Assembly: GCA_016785225.1 (NCBI GenBank)
Contig: JAFBJZ010000660.1
Location: 2,604,001-2,668,000, forward strand
From: Psettodes erumei
Taxonomy: Eukaryota > Chordata > Actinopteri > Pleuronectiformes > Psettodidae
Length of the DNA: 64,000 nucleotides
Direction of reading: 5' to 3'
Shown here piece after piece: positions 12,301-22,559 of the stretch. The position numbers and the translations under genes are program-made. The first letter of the stretch is position 1; every line of letters starts with the position of its first letter. The notes under the pieces were generated by a model. The model saw nothing but the letters and a program-made list of their open reading frames with translations, did no database searches and was not told the DNA's origin.

Positions 12301-14312
12301 TTCTGGGTTGGAGTAAATATTTAATCTATAATATTATACTATATTATACAGTTTTGCCTTAAAAGTGGCTTGTGTGAGGGTGTCACTGAAAAAGTTGTTA
12401 ATGTGCGGTATATCTTGACCCGCAGGTGACAGATGACAAGATTGTTGGAACCAACCTGGTGACAGGCCTTCCCAGGAGCAGCCCGGGCAGCAGCAGAGAC
12501 TTAATAGTCCGCACCAGCAAGTTAGTGCTCCCAGTCACCTGCGAGTTCCCGAGGGAGTACCATGTGTCGGACGGATATCAAGCAAGTCTCCGCAGCTCAG
12601 CCCTGGAGCTCGCAGGCCACAGTGAGGGAGTCTTCCCCTTCTACCTGGAGCTCTTCAAGAACGCAGAGTTCTCAGAGGCCTACCACACCCCACCCCAGCT
12701 CCGCCTGCACGACTCCCTGTTCTTCGGGGTGGAGCCCAAGGAAAGAGTGGACGGCCTCTCCGCGCTGGTCGAGAGCTGCTTCGCCACACCAGGCCCCAAA
12801 GCCGACCAGGCTCTCAAGTATTACCTCATCAAAGATGGGTGAATATTTTGAAAGTTTTATCAGTTTTAATGCCACATCGTGTGCAACTGGTGTGTTGTGT
12901 GTAATCCCTAAAACAACAGTTTTGTTTAAGTATATATAGTATTGTTTAAGATATCTGTCTGTGGTATTTCTGTCTTCACCCTGTTACAGCGATGGTAACA
13001 GGAATTTTGGTTTGGTGCTCACATCACTCACAATTTCATTCAATTCAATAAAATCACCAGTCATGTGTTTTCCCAGAATTGTGAGTCTGGACCATTCACA
13101 GAACACACTGCCATCCCTTTTCATGGTGACTTTCTTTTTACTGCAAGCTATTTCACAAAAAATCTGCAACAATGAGGTCTTCTGACAGATTGTAGCATGG
13201 AAATTATTTCTGAAGACACATGGTTAATACATTTTTCAATTGTGTGAGCTCCACACATGAAATTCCATTCACCTCCATTGTATTGGAGCAGAGGCAGATA
13301 TTTCATAGCTAAATTAAAAAATGTAATTGTAATTTGGATTAATTTTGTCTGCTTCATGCACACACTAAAAATCGCCTAATTCTGTCTGATTAATGTTTTC
13401 TTTTTAATACCCAAATTGCATTTAGTCCTGCAACATGAATAGTTCTAATAAATGTCAACTAGATCAGACCCAGCTGCTGTGTGTCCACAGAGCCATAGCT
13501 TCAGCTGCTTGACAGTTATAGGACAGGAAATCTCCACTCCTTCAAGGAAATGTCAAATGAAAAATGCCACTGGCCTCCTGCTCTGATGAATGTGGAAAGA
13601 AAACACGAGTGTTTTGGAGAGAAAAATCGAAACACAGAACAGCCTTATTATCTGGGGAATGCTCACTTTTGGCAAACCGTTCCTTCACAGAATCCAGATT
13701 AAGAGTTCCCCTCGCTGCTCTGTGGACACCACCGGAACAGGGCTATCATCTATTTTCACGATTTTCTATTAAAAATGCAGCAGTGTTTCAGGGCCTTGGG
13801 GCAGCTAAACTTGACAAAGTAGCTTGTTCGAAATATATATATGCATCTCCACCGAGTGTTGTGATGCTATCACCTGCAGGCGTGACTCTATTTCTCCTCC
13901 TTGGCTTCTTATTCAGGTGCATCTCCGATGAAGCAGTGACACAGTACTCATCAAAGGACCAGCTCTCAAAGCACTACCAGGTCCCTGTTTTCAAGTTCAT
14001 TGGCAAGGACAACCAAGTGAGTAAAAGAGGCATGCTGGGAGCCAGCTGGCAGGTTGGTGTGGGCTCACGTCTCTGTAGCTTTATGATGTAAAAGACTGTA
14101 TTCAAAGACTATCTGAATTATCAGTATGCTTACACAGTAGTGATGTTCTCTATTTCTGCCTGACACGATCTTGTTTCCTCTGCTTGCAGCAAGTGTTCCT
14201 CCACTGCCAGGTGCTGGTATGGGGCAGGCGACTCCCGCTGCGCTCAGCGCTGTCGAGGACATGTCCGACGGGCGGCTCGGGCCGCCGAACCTCAGGAGTC
14301 GCGCACACTTAG
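8286..14312 (+). CDS. oit3: Oncoprotein-induced transcript 3 (liver ZP-domain protein), last exon frame-shifted
   Basis: Secreted, hepatocyte-type glycoprotein (LZP/OIT3). Exons: 8286-8373, 9448-9822, 9918-10028, 11203-11325, 11418-11540, 12091-12251, 12426-12838, 13917-14016, 14190-14312; 538 residues as read (human about 545). Exon 1 is a signal peptide; the ATG at 8316 gives a tighter hydrophobic leader than the one at 8286. Exon 2 is the D8C module (LDPCSAYISLNEPW to CFHVYCG). Exons 3-5 are Cys-rich EGF-like modules of about 40 residues, exon 4 starting with the Ca-binding-type DANEC. Exons 6-9 are the ZP domain (GGLELFLSNSSCRGVSNGTH, TSKLVLPVTCEFPR, VESCFATP). In the last exon the reading frame leaves homology after HCQVLV and stops at 14310-14312, while frame +1 continues the family-like C-terminus to a TAG at 14338-14340. 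This is a genuine frameshift allele or a sequence error. Confidence 0.93.
8316..8373 (+). other. oit3: oit3 signal peptide segment with alternative start
   Basis: The in-frame ATG at 8316 begins MIFGVIACLLQEFLAVAG, a compact secretion leader. The upstream ATG at 8286 adds ten residues including Arg-Lys-His. Both are compatible with secretion. Exon 1 ends at 8373 in phase 1 before GTGAGT. Confidence 0.55.
8685..8900 (+). repeat. Interspersed repeat, copy 1, in oit3 intron 1
   Basis: A diverged copy of the repeat also present near 54.19-54.42 kb. The copies share AGGGACTATTT..CCA, GTGGA(C/T)TAAT(A/G)CAC, TTTG(G/A), GGGATT and, further on, similar TGA(T/C)GTG and (A/G)ATGGAT(C/G)TCTA-like blocks. 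I recall similar sequence from other percomorph genomes but cannot name the family. Confidence 0.5.
9335..9371 (+). repeat. (GT)n microsatellite
   Basis: About 18 GT units in oit3 intron 1, ending about 76 bp before the exon 2 acceptor. Confidence 0.95.
10570..10800 (+). repeat. Teleost-type interspersed repeat with GTGGGGAC ends
   Basis: Intron 3 of oit3. It starts with TGTGGGGACCAAATC, passes through a GGTTAAGGTTACAGTAAGTCTCCAGGACATTAATG-like section written here only in outline, and ends with GTGGGGACACGACTGTG followed by TG repeats. I recognise this organisation from many fish genomes. Family name not assigned. Confidence 0.5.
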
Positions 14313-14340
14313 CGGAGGCCCCATCTTCATCCTGCCTTAG
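14190..14340 (+). pseudogene. oit3: Frame-disrupted terminal exon of oit3
   Basis: The exon opens in frame as QVFLHCQVLV, then reads WGRRLPLRSALS and stops at 14310-14312. The +1 frame from 14221 reads GAGDSRCAQRCRGHVRR, then ESRTLSGGPIFILP and a stop at 14338-14340. That matches the expected OIT3 pattern of a Cys-Gly after VLV, paired cysteines, a basic cluster and an LxGGPI tail. The shift falls at GTATGGGGCAG (14217-14227) and is equivalent to losing two bases, destroying a conserved ZP cysteine. Confidence 0.75.
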
Positions 14341-15602
14341 CCGTGATGCTAACAGGCAGTCAGAAAACACAAGCCACGATCACAAAAATGACTTTTACAT
14401 TTCAGTTTATTTGGTATTTAAAACACCAAAGAAATGTAGGTATTCACAGAGGGTAGTCCATTTCACTGTCCCTTTTAAAGTTCTACATATACAGGCAGAT
14501 GTACAGTATACACACTTTTTTCAGTTGCAGTGTCATTCACATTGCCGTAGGTCACTTGTGTTCTGGTAAATGCATCCAAGTGTGTGTGTCTTTGCCACTT
14601 CTCCTGGCAGCACACTTCGCTGACATTAAAGTGAATGGCATTTCTTTCAGGAAGTGGGCAACGGCTCATTTGTAACAACTACAGCATGAAGGATGTTTTT
14701 CTAGGTCACGCTTTCAGGCATTGCTCAGGCTTGATTACAGCTTAAAGATTTCGTGAATTTATGAGTGGTGCATATTTCATACCATCACTGACTTGAAAAA
14801 ATACACGTGGAACATGCATAGATGTGCTCTGACTCGTTTGCTGAGTGTAATCAATCGCTGGGGAGCACGTCACACATTACAGCCCTGGTGGAAAAGAGAC
14901 ATCAATGCGCCGTGTCTGCAAATTATGCACACGCTCCATCACTGACAATTAATCTAGAATGAATCATGTCAGTTTAACTGCAATTAGACATGCATTTATT
15001 CACAGAAAATAACAAATAACTAACAAATAACTTACATCAAACATTAAATAGTAGCTGTTATAAGCATTACATTTTACACAACACAAGCTTAAGGTTTGTG
15101 TAGACTACTTTGATAAATGTTAAATACCAGCGCACAATGAACCATGAGCACCACGGTAATTATCTTGTGTTTTTCTATCTAGAGCAAATTAATCCAACGA
15201 CAATATCCTTCCCATCAGGCACTCTGTTTGGAGTCATTGAGGTAATTTATGATAATGGAGTCAAATAGGCCTAAAAATGGCCTAAAAATGAAATGAGGTA
15301 TGGAGAGTATAATTTGCAAGAGCAGACAATGAAATTCATATTCGCATACCTACAATTTGTTAGCACTGCCTATGAATACAACCTAAGAAACCATGTCCAT
15401 TTGCATTCCACATTATTGTTGGGTTTTTTTTGCAAAACTCTCAGGCTCTCAATCTGGAGAGGGCTCTTGTCAAGTGTCCCCCCCTTTGACAAAAAGCCTT
15501 ATACATACACAATATACTCTGTGGAAATACCCATGACTCTGTTGTTTGTTTCTGTGAAAGTCTCCAGGAGTTGTCTGTTGTTTTGTTGTGTTGTGTTGTG
15601 TA
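14313..15602. other. Tail-to-tail spacer between oit3 and pla2g12b
   Basis: 3' UTRs of the two converging genes. ATTAAA at 14625-14630 is a candidate + strand signal for oit3. TTTATT at 14995-15000 reads as AATAAA on the - strand, a candidate for pla2g12b. No open frame here looks like a gene. Confidence 0.45.
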
Positions 15603-17414
15603 TCACAGCTCGTCCCTCTCCTCTCCCTCGCAGACACACGCTGCCCTCTGGCTGTTCATGTAGGGCCTACAACCCAGAGTCCACACTGTGTTGTAGAGAC
15701 CGTCTGCAACTGACTCACAGGCTAAAGAAGGAAAGGAGAGAGAGAGAGAGAGAGAGGGAGGGAGGCAGAGCTTTTTATTTTTTTTTATTTTTGAGGTGAG
15801 ACGGTTGTCGCATTCACGCCACCCTATATGTTTCGCCTCACTAAGCATCGAAACCAAAGGGGAGAAGTAACTCTTTGCAAATATCTCACCTTGCACCTTT
15901 GACACAAAGCCCAGGCTCTTCTTAAGGTCGGAGCAGATGTCATGCAGACAAGAGCGAAACTTGGCATCACAGTCGTATTTGCTTGTCCCGCAAGTGTCGT
16001 AGCACATGTCAAGCTGGTTACAGCACTTTGTCATGGCGGGGATCCCCAAGTCAAGCTGTCAACAGAAGGAAACGTGTTGTGTCAGTCCAGTTTGCTAATA
16101 CAGAAGTGTAATGGTTGCGGTCTGCTCAATTATACGGGCTTAGCAATTTCATTCTGGGCTGTCAGTGCTATAAACAGTCCACCTACAGCTGCATTCACCT
16201 GGAATCCCACCAGAGAGGAGCTGCAGCCGTTGGGCTCTGGGAGCTGGTAACCGGGACGAGGCTGAGGAACTTCCCCTTGGAGAAACAAAGAAATGAACTG
16301 AAAGTGTTACGTAAAGCGATGTCACCACGTACTCCCACCCAAGGAGCTATATCTCCGTTCTTAAGTGTGCGTCATTTCACAGATAAGATGTAACTTCTGG
16401 CAGAGAACATCTGGAGTGATTGTGCAACTCGAGGTACAGTACATCTACCTAGATGAACAGAACGTATTCAGGCTTCAGAAGCAATAGCCTTAGGGTCTAC
16501 ATTATCATTGAAGAAGACATAAGTGGCTGATGAACTGACAGCAGAAGTACCGATTACATTTGAGACACACAGTAACAGAAGGAGTGTTGGATGTGAACAT
16601 AATAATTTGAAAACCTATTGCGTAAAACATTTGGCTCCTGTAAACACCTCCACACCAACTGTGACTATCTAGCTATTGTATCTCTAGGTCTCCTGAATCA
16701 TTCCCATCTCCAGAACAGTAAAGATTTGTTGTTCTCTGTGACTTAACATTGAGATAATTCAGGAGATTGACTCTTACCATATCTGCAGCGGTATTGACAC
16801 ACACCATTGTGTCCCCCTACCAGCTCCACTAGAGAGTCGAAGTATCCATGCACAGTCTGGAAACTATTTCTAATTGAGTTAAGGCTCCAACTACTACTAT
16901 CCTCATGAGCCAAGGGTCTGCCCACTGGCTGGTTTGTCTTGACTGGTCTGATCTCATTCCCCTCCTCCTCCTCCTCCTCCTCCTCCTCAGAAGAAGGAGG
17001 CTTCTGGGTGACAGCCGCTTCAGCGAGAGCTTCCATAGCAGTGGCGTCTCCTGCAGGCCCGTCACTGTCTTTCCCCAGCTCTACAGCTGCAGCACCATCT
17101 GCTACAAGAACATCCGCTTCAGGTTTGTCAGCTACTGGGTTATCCACTGCCAGTTTGTCATCGAAAAGGGTATTAGCTACAGCTTCCCCCCCTGTAGGTA
17201 AATCACCTACTTGGGCATCTGAGGCAGCTAGATCTTTTTTAGCTGCCTCTTTAGATGCATCTGCAACAACACCATCAATCACAGCAGCTGAGTTCACAGC
17301 GGGGGCTTCCTCGACATCCATCTCCTCCTTTTCTTGGGCCTGGTAGTGGCCTAAAGTGGCACACGTGGCCATGGAGACGCAGAGGAGGAGCAGGACAACA
17401 ACCCGAAGCAGCAT
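15603..17414 (-). CDS. pla2g12b: Group XIIB secretory phospholipase A2-like protein (catalytically inactive)
   Basis: A secretory-pathway protein required for normal hepatic and intestinal lipoprotein secretion in vertebrates. Exons (- strand): 17414-16778, 16275-16187, 16055-15890, 15721-15603; 336 residues. Residues 1-18 are a signal peptide (MLLRVVVLLLLCVSMATC). Residues about 25-175 are an Ala/Asp/Glu-rich insert with nine consecutive Glu at 143-151. Then come NSFQTVHGYFDSL, NGVCQYRCRYG, PRPGYQLPEPNGC, LGIPAMTKCCNQLDMCYDTCG and the Cys-rich tail ending EGEERDEL. The canonical PLA2 His is Leu257 within CCNQLD, as in known PLA2G12B, so no hydrolysis is expected. Human protein is about 195 residues, so the insert is the main difference. 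The exon 2 donor was set at GTAGGT (16186) because this restores the human spacing; an earlier GTGAAT after GFQ is possible. Its promoter faces the 3' end of the next gene. Confidence 0.95.
15736..15755 (+). repeat. (GA)n microsatellite in pla2g12b intron 3
   Basis: A short pure AG run that supplies the pyrimidine (CT) tract just 5' of the last pla2g12b exon on the - strand. Confidence 0.9.
16961..16988 (+). repeat. pla2g12b: (CCT)n trinucleotide repeat coding poly-Glu in pla2g12b
   Basis: Nine uninterrupted CTC/CCT units, read on the - strand as GAG codons for Glu143-151. Pure units make it a candidate length-polymorphic coding repeat. Confidence 0.95.
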
Positions 17415-17545
17415 GGTGTGGAAGTGGTGACGATCCGAGCCGAGGAAGCTCTCCACACGGTGAGGTGTTGTTACCAGGGTGAGTGGTGTTAGACAGTGAG
17501 GAACAAAAACACACTGTGCTTCTACTGGCTCTGTCAGCCAGAGAG

Positions 17546-17559
17546 CAGACTTTGACCGC
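17546..17559 (-). promoter_or_regulatory. pla2g12b: HNF4-like motif upstream of pla2g12b (proximal)
   Basis: On the - strand the sequence GCGGTCAAAGTCTG matches the HNF4-selective core CAAAGTCCA in 8 of 9 positions. It lies about 132-145 bp upstream of the start codon. Confidence 0.45.
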
Positions 17560-17600
17560 TGATTAGGTTTGAGCAGACAGCAAAGCAATCTCTCATTTCA

Positions 17601-17613
17601 GGGCCAAAGGTCA
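17601..17613 (+). promoter_or_regulatory. pla2g12b: DR1 (HNF4/PPAR-type) element upstream of pla2g12b
   Basis: GGGCCAAAGGTCA is two near-consensus half sites with a one-base spacer (DR1). It is 187-199 bp 5' of the ATG. Mammalian PLA2G12B is reported as an HNF4A target, so a conserved function is plausible; binding is not shown here. Confidence 0.55.
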
Positions 17614-18180
17614 CCCCATATCACTCCAAAGAAATCTTCAGTTCCTCTGAACTCCTCATTATCTGTGATTCTTGAATACATTAAACAAGTAAGTTCAATA
17701 CAGTTTCAGCCACCAAGCTGTAATCACATTTTTATGACTCAAAAGTCACATGGAACTTGGAGCCTAGAGGAAAAACTGTCTTCATGTTCACTTTAACAAT
17801 CTGCACATCGAATGCTGGCATTTCAGCCTGTGACCTTTATCAAGATATCACAAACTTCAAGCGATCTTCACTGTGTTTTGATAAAGGTCACACCCTGGCA
17901 CTTCAGCAGCGAATTCATACAGAGACAAGTGGAGCATTGTCTTATTCATCTGGCATGAGATCGTGGGGTGGATTTTTCAAACCAACTTGCTCTCGCCCAG
18001 GCTTCAGCGTGAAGGACTCACAGCACTTTTCCCATGTGTATCTGCTGCCCTCTTGTGTTTAAAAAGAAGTATGCAACCAGTGCTGCGGAAGTTGATTTTT
18101 CTTCTTTCTTATTGTTCCAATCCAACAACAGAGGTCTGTTTTACTGATACCAGTTGTGGATTATATTACGAGATTTCAGT

Positions 18181-18186
18181 TTTATT
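18181..18186 (-). terminator. Candidate poly(A) signal of the C6orf118-like gene
   Basis: AATAAA on the - strand, about 470 bp after the stop codon at 18653. Confidence 0.4.
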
Positions 18187-18652
18187 TTTCTTCCTATGTC
18201 TTCATCAGTCTGTACAAATTGAATAATAATAAACTTGTTGCCTCTCTGTGGTATCATGTTCGTGCATGGCTCCATACAGAGTAAATGAGAAAAAGATGGC
18301 TGTGGCCGTTTGCTCTGATGTGAAACAGCTCTGTTTTCAATTCATTTACAGGTGGAAGTTGTTCATATTAACAAATGCTAATTGGACCGCCCTGGGCCGC
18401 TACAAAAACCATGTGTGAAGAGTCAAATCCACTGCTGCTCTTGAACTGCAGTGTAACTGGAAACTGTAAAACCTCACATCCTCAAATATGAAACACAACA
18501 TGCGCATGTGATCACCGTGCCTGAAGCCCCTTTATAATTAAAACAGGTTATGCAGCAAAAGTAAATGTTCACTGTTAACAGAGGGAATAAACTGTTAGCA
18601 CATGAAATACAGGTGTCAGCAATTACGGACACCGGTTTACTTGTTGATGAAA

Positions 18653-21600
18653 CTATTCATTCTCTGTCTGCAGATCGCGCTGTATTTCGTCCCACAGTGA
18701 CCTGAGGGAGAAAACAGAGGAAGAGTCACTCGTTCCTGTAAAGGTCAGTTAAGTCCTCTGATCAATTGCGACATAAAATAAGCGCAAATTTACATGTACC
18801 GTCTTATGGTCTTGCTCGGTTTCTCCCTGTTCAGCACCGTGTTGACTTTGTTTTCCATATTCTTGAGGGAAAAACCCAGAGTAGAAAAACATGACCCACT
18901 ATCATGCGGCAAGACGTGCGTTTATAAGTTAAGGTACTTTCACAAAAAATGATGATATTGTGAGAAAAAGGTCAAACTCCCTTGCCTTGTTTGTCGTCTT
19001 CAGGCGGTCATTTGAGGCGATCAGTCTCATTGTCTCTGTCTGGGAAGATAACAGGGAACAAAAAGCTGAATAAAAACTGCTGCCCTATGCATTTTTAGCA
19101 ATCACCTATCTCACATTCTGCCTTAACCGTAATTCTGAAAGACAGTAAAGGAAAACATAATGTAAGTTAAGTTAAAAATATAGGAGAATAAGCTGTTTGT
19201 CTCCCAGCACCTTTAGGTCTCTGATGCGCCTTTCAATGGCAGTGGTTGTAACAGTGGACACCAGCTTCTCCTTGATCTCCTCCTCCAACTGTTGGATGTC
19301 CCGCCACACGTCCAACACCTGGAGCCTCTGGAGCTGGATGCTGTTGGTGTGGCCGACAGCAGTCCCACTGTCCTGCAGCCCTGACAGCGATATAGCTGTC
19401 CGAACAACAGAGGAGCCACGCAAGGATACAATGTAATGACTAATGATGTATCTGTACTTGTACATACACATCCCTGCAGGCATCATTAAGTCACAGCTGA
19501 CTCACTGATACCACAAAACTCTCTTTATGCCCATTGGCATGACAAAGTGATTATTTGTTCAGTCTGTGGACAGACTGAACAAATGTGCTGTTGCCCTGCA
19601 GCGTAATAAACAGTACAGCAAATGCTTAGATGTGGTTTACCAATGATTAGATGTACCAATGTAGTCTTAAGACTTACTTTTCATGTCACTGTCCTCTGGG
19701 CCTGTGATAGCTGGAACATTCTGTAATTCATTTCGGACTCTAGGGTTAAAAAACAGCAAATATGCTTAACCTAATAAGAATGAACAATGTACAATTTTAT
19801 TTTGGCAGAGAGATCCTTGCAGTACCGTTTATTCTCCATTAAAGCTCTTCTGGCTTCTTCCTCCAGCCTGCAAACCTCTTTTTCAGCATCTTCCAACTCC
19901 GTTTCCGTTACTCTGCCATCGCCAAGATCTTTAAGTGTAGTATTCGGTGACTGCAACATGAGAAAAACAACAGCATTAGGACATTTATTTTTTTGACACA
20001 AATACACAAAGAGCAAGCTAGGAAGAAATGCTTGTTCAGTGACTATTGCAAAACATCTTCAGGCTCCATGCTGAAAGTTTTAATGTCCGTAATGCGCATC
20101 ACTCTGAGCCCATAAACATTTTGTACTGCCAGCTATGTCAGGAATTGCTGATTCTATGCTAGTTCTGTTTACACTGAAATGTAGCTGAACAGATATCATC
20201 GCTTGCAGCCCTGAGGTCACTTCCTAATAGACATATAGCCAAATGGCTATATTGCTTTTGGATTTTGAACTGTGACTGAGCCACATTATGCAGGTTGTAT
20301 CTATTACAGTGACTTTGTATTGAAAAATACAAAGAATCTGATGTAATATTGTCTTTTAGAAGGTTTGTTATTCTGTCGTTCTTACACAGTACAAAAAAGA
20401 TCTTCAACAGGCTTCAATAATTTGGGGGTTTGACAATCCACAGTAAATCATGAAGCCATTATGTTATGTTTGCTGTCAGTCAACTAACCCCTATGGCAGG
20501 GAATCACTGTCAGTGACAGGAAACAAGGTCTGAAAGTCACATCAGTGTCTCAGTTCTTGTTCTCCTTGTTATTAATTTGGGGTTTTTTTTCTGTAATGAA
20601 TACATTATAGGTGGCATGCTTTACCATGTTATGTGGTGGTGACTGGGTAGCCATCATGTGGTTGACATACAAATCATAATCCGTCTGGAAGAAAAAAAAC
20701 ATTTTTTATTTGACACAAGCTACACAAAAGATATTTGTGTATATTTGTGTATATATGGGGCACAGACACTTGTGAATAGACCATCTCACCTTCTTAGCAA
20801 ATAATACAATATTTCAAAATTTCTGTAATATGCTAGCTAGTTATGTGTATGTAGTATGTTTTTTCCTTGTAAAGGACTTATCAAAAGTACTCATTCCTGC
20901 CTGTCCAATAATAACAGGATTTTGGCTGCTAATGTCAACTTTGCTGTCTACTCATTACAGCATAAGAAAACTTTCATGACCTTATAAGACATTTTTTATG
21001 AATGAGGCAAAACGGAACCATTGCCTTCTGATGACCTGATCCCTGACGTATCATGACCAGGGTCCAGCGGATGTTCTACTTCTGCTTCCTACACCAGGGA
21101 CTCACTCTCTCTCGGTTCTAATACGTCTGATGGCACATGCTAAAAATGTGCTAGTGGGTACAGAGGAAATGGAAAAACCTTAATTTCCCTCAGGATGCGT
21201 CCAAATACTGGCGAGCTTTCACATACATCATCAAAGACGTCACTGAACACCGCAAGGCGGTCTCTGCTGGGCCAGCTCTGCACTGACAGCTTCTTCAGCT
21301 CCTGGATATGACAGGAACAGACACACACACACACACACACAACATTAGCAAGTCAAGATGTGTGTGAGAGTCTACGCATGTCTCTATTCATGCACCTTCT
21401 GCAAGAGTGTTGAGAGGGCATTGCAGAATTTGGATCTCATTAAACACTGTCACAATAAAAGCCTGAAAATCAAAGGAAAAAAGGACAGTTATAAAACTAG
21501 TTGTGCGATGTCATGGGTTGTGTGACCAGTCTCACCTTTTGTAGTTTCCTCTCATGCATTTCAGCAACATTCATTCCAGCCCAGAGGTTCTGCTTGGCCA

Positions 21601-22174
21601 TGATTTGCCTGCCAAACCATTGTTTTGTCTTTAGCTGGTCTTCATTATTCAGGCCTTCTTGGTCAGAATGGCTGGAGCTAAATTGCTGGTCCCCCTCCAG
21701 ATCAGATGAAGAGTTAAGCTTTTTCCAGGAAAAAGCTCTAGGCTGAAATGGGAAAGAATGTGATGAACAATGAACTATCTTAGGTAGACTTATATCCTCT
21801 CTTGTGTCTGCATGTGATGAGCGATCAGTAGCCTTTTCTAGTCTTGTCTCAGAGACTTGAGACTCCAGTGAAGCGGCGCTGCCGGTGAACTCAGAGGGAA
21901 TCACTTCCATTTCTTTCTTCTTTACATAGTTCAGCGCCTTTGTTCGTCTCTGCTCGAGTGTGAGGCGGTTTGGGGTTTCTTCTTGGCTGCGAGACATCTT
22001 CCAGAAAGACCGCTTTGTCTCTGTGTGAGGCTGACTCTGGTTCATACTGCGGGGCCCCAGATGACCTGAAGAGTAGGCCAGGATATCAGCCTTCTGTCCA
22101 GCTTCAGCAGCCAGCAGCAGTCTGCGGACGTCACTCCCGAAGTCCCCTGGCTTTGGCTTGCAGCCTCTGGACAT
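18653..22174 (-). CDS. C6orf118-like coiled-coil protein
   Basis: Coding exons (- strand): 22174-21536, 21301-21179, 20684-20625, 19950-19826, 19739-19678, 19380-19211, 19039-18986, 18861-18800, 18701-18653; 447 residues (human C6orf118 about 469). Residues 1-213 are polar and look disordered (MSRGCKPKPGDFG..., EQRRTKALNYVKKKEMEV). A conserved block follows with FSDVFDDVCESSPVFGRILR and TDYDLYVNHMMA, which I relate to the TSNAXIP1 N-terminal-type region. The remainder is heptad-rich coiled coil (LEDAEKEVCRLEEEARRAL, LDVWRDIQQLEEEIKEKL). The ATG lies two bases into its exon, so a 5' non-coding exon is likely upstream near 22.55 kb. Identity rests on domain style, length and adjacency to pde10a, as at human 6q27. 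Molecular function is not established; mammalian expression is testis/ciliated-tissue biased. The 18985 donor is GC. Confidence 0.8.
19553..19584. repeat. Perfect 15-bp inverted repeat, 2-base loop
   Basis: ATTTGTTCAGTCTGT, GG, then the exact reverse complement. It sits in an intron of the C6orf118-like gene. Confidence 0.95.
21320..21341 (+). repeat. (AC)n microsatellite near an acceptor
   Basis: Reads as (TG)n ending about 18 bases 5' of the exon at 21301 on the - strand. Confidence 0.9.
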
Positions 22175-22559
22175 GGCTATGAAGGCACAAAGTATATTAT
22201 TGTAAAGTTTCCTAAAGGACATTCACGTGGTAATGTCAAATCACTGGCCCCCACCAGAGACACCACATGTTATGTGGCAGATCTGAGATGTTAACATCAT
22301 ACAACAATTTACAGCAATTAAATGAAATGAAAACAGGTGAAAAATATGAATTACTGAATTAAAATCCTAGGGAAAGTAACGTAAAAATAGTATAACTTAA
22401 TTAACTTTTGCAAAAGAAAAAAAACTGAGCCAAACGTGCTTAGCATTTCTACTTTTACGTGACTTAAATATGCTGCTAATAAGCAAGTGAAGCGTGTGAA
22501 CGAAGCATGCATGCATACCGAAACCCTAAGTAACAACTTCACCTGTTCGTACTTGTACT

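Larger units (their letters stand above)
17415..18180. other. pla2g12b promoter and spacer to the C6orf118-like gene
   Basis: Holds two HNF4-like sites (listed separately), no obvious TATA box on the - strand, and no coding exon. TTTATT at 18181-18186 marks the likely 3' end of the next - strand gene. Confidence 0.5.

Noticed and set aside
16143..16186. Alternative pla2g12b exon 2 end at the GTGAAT after GFQ
   Set aside because: It would remove five residues from a segment whose length matches human only when the GTAGGT donor is used.
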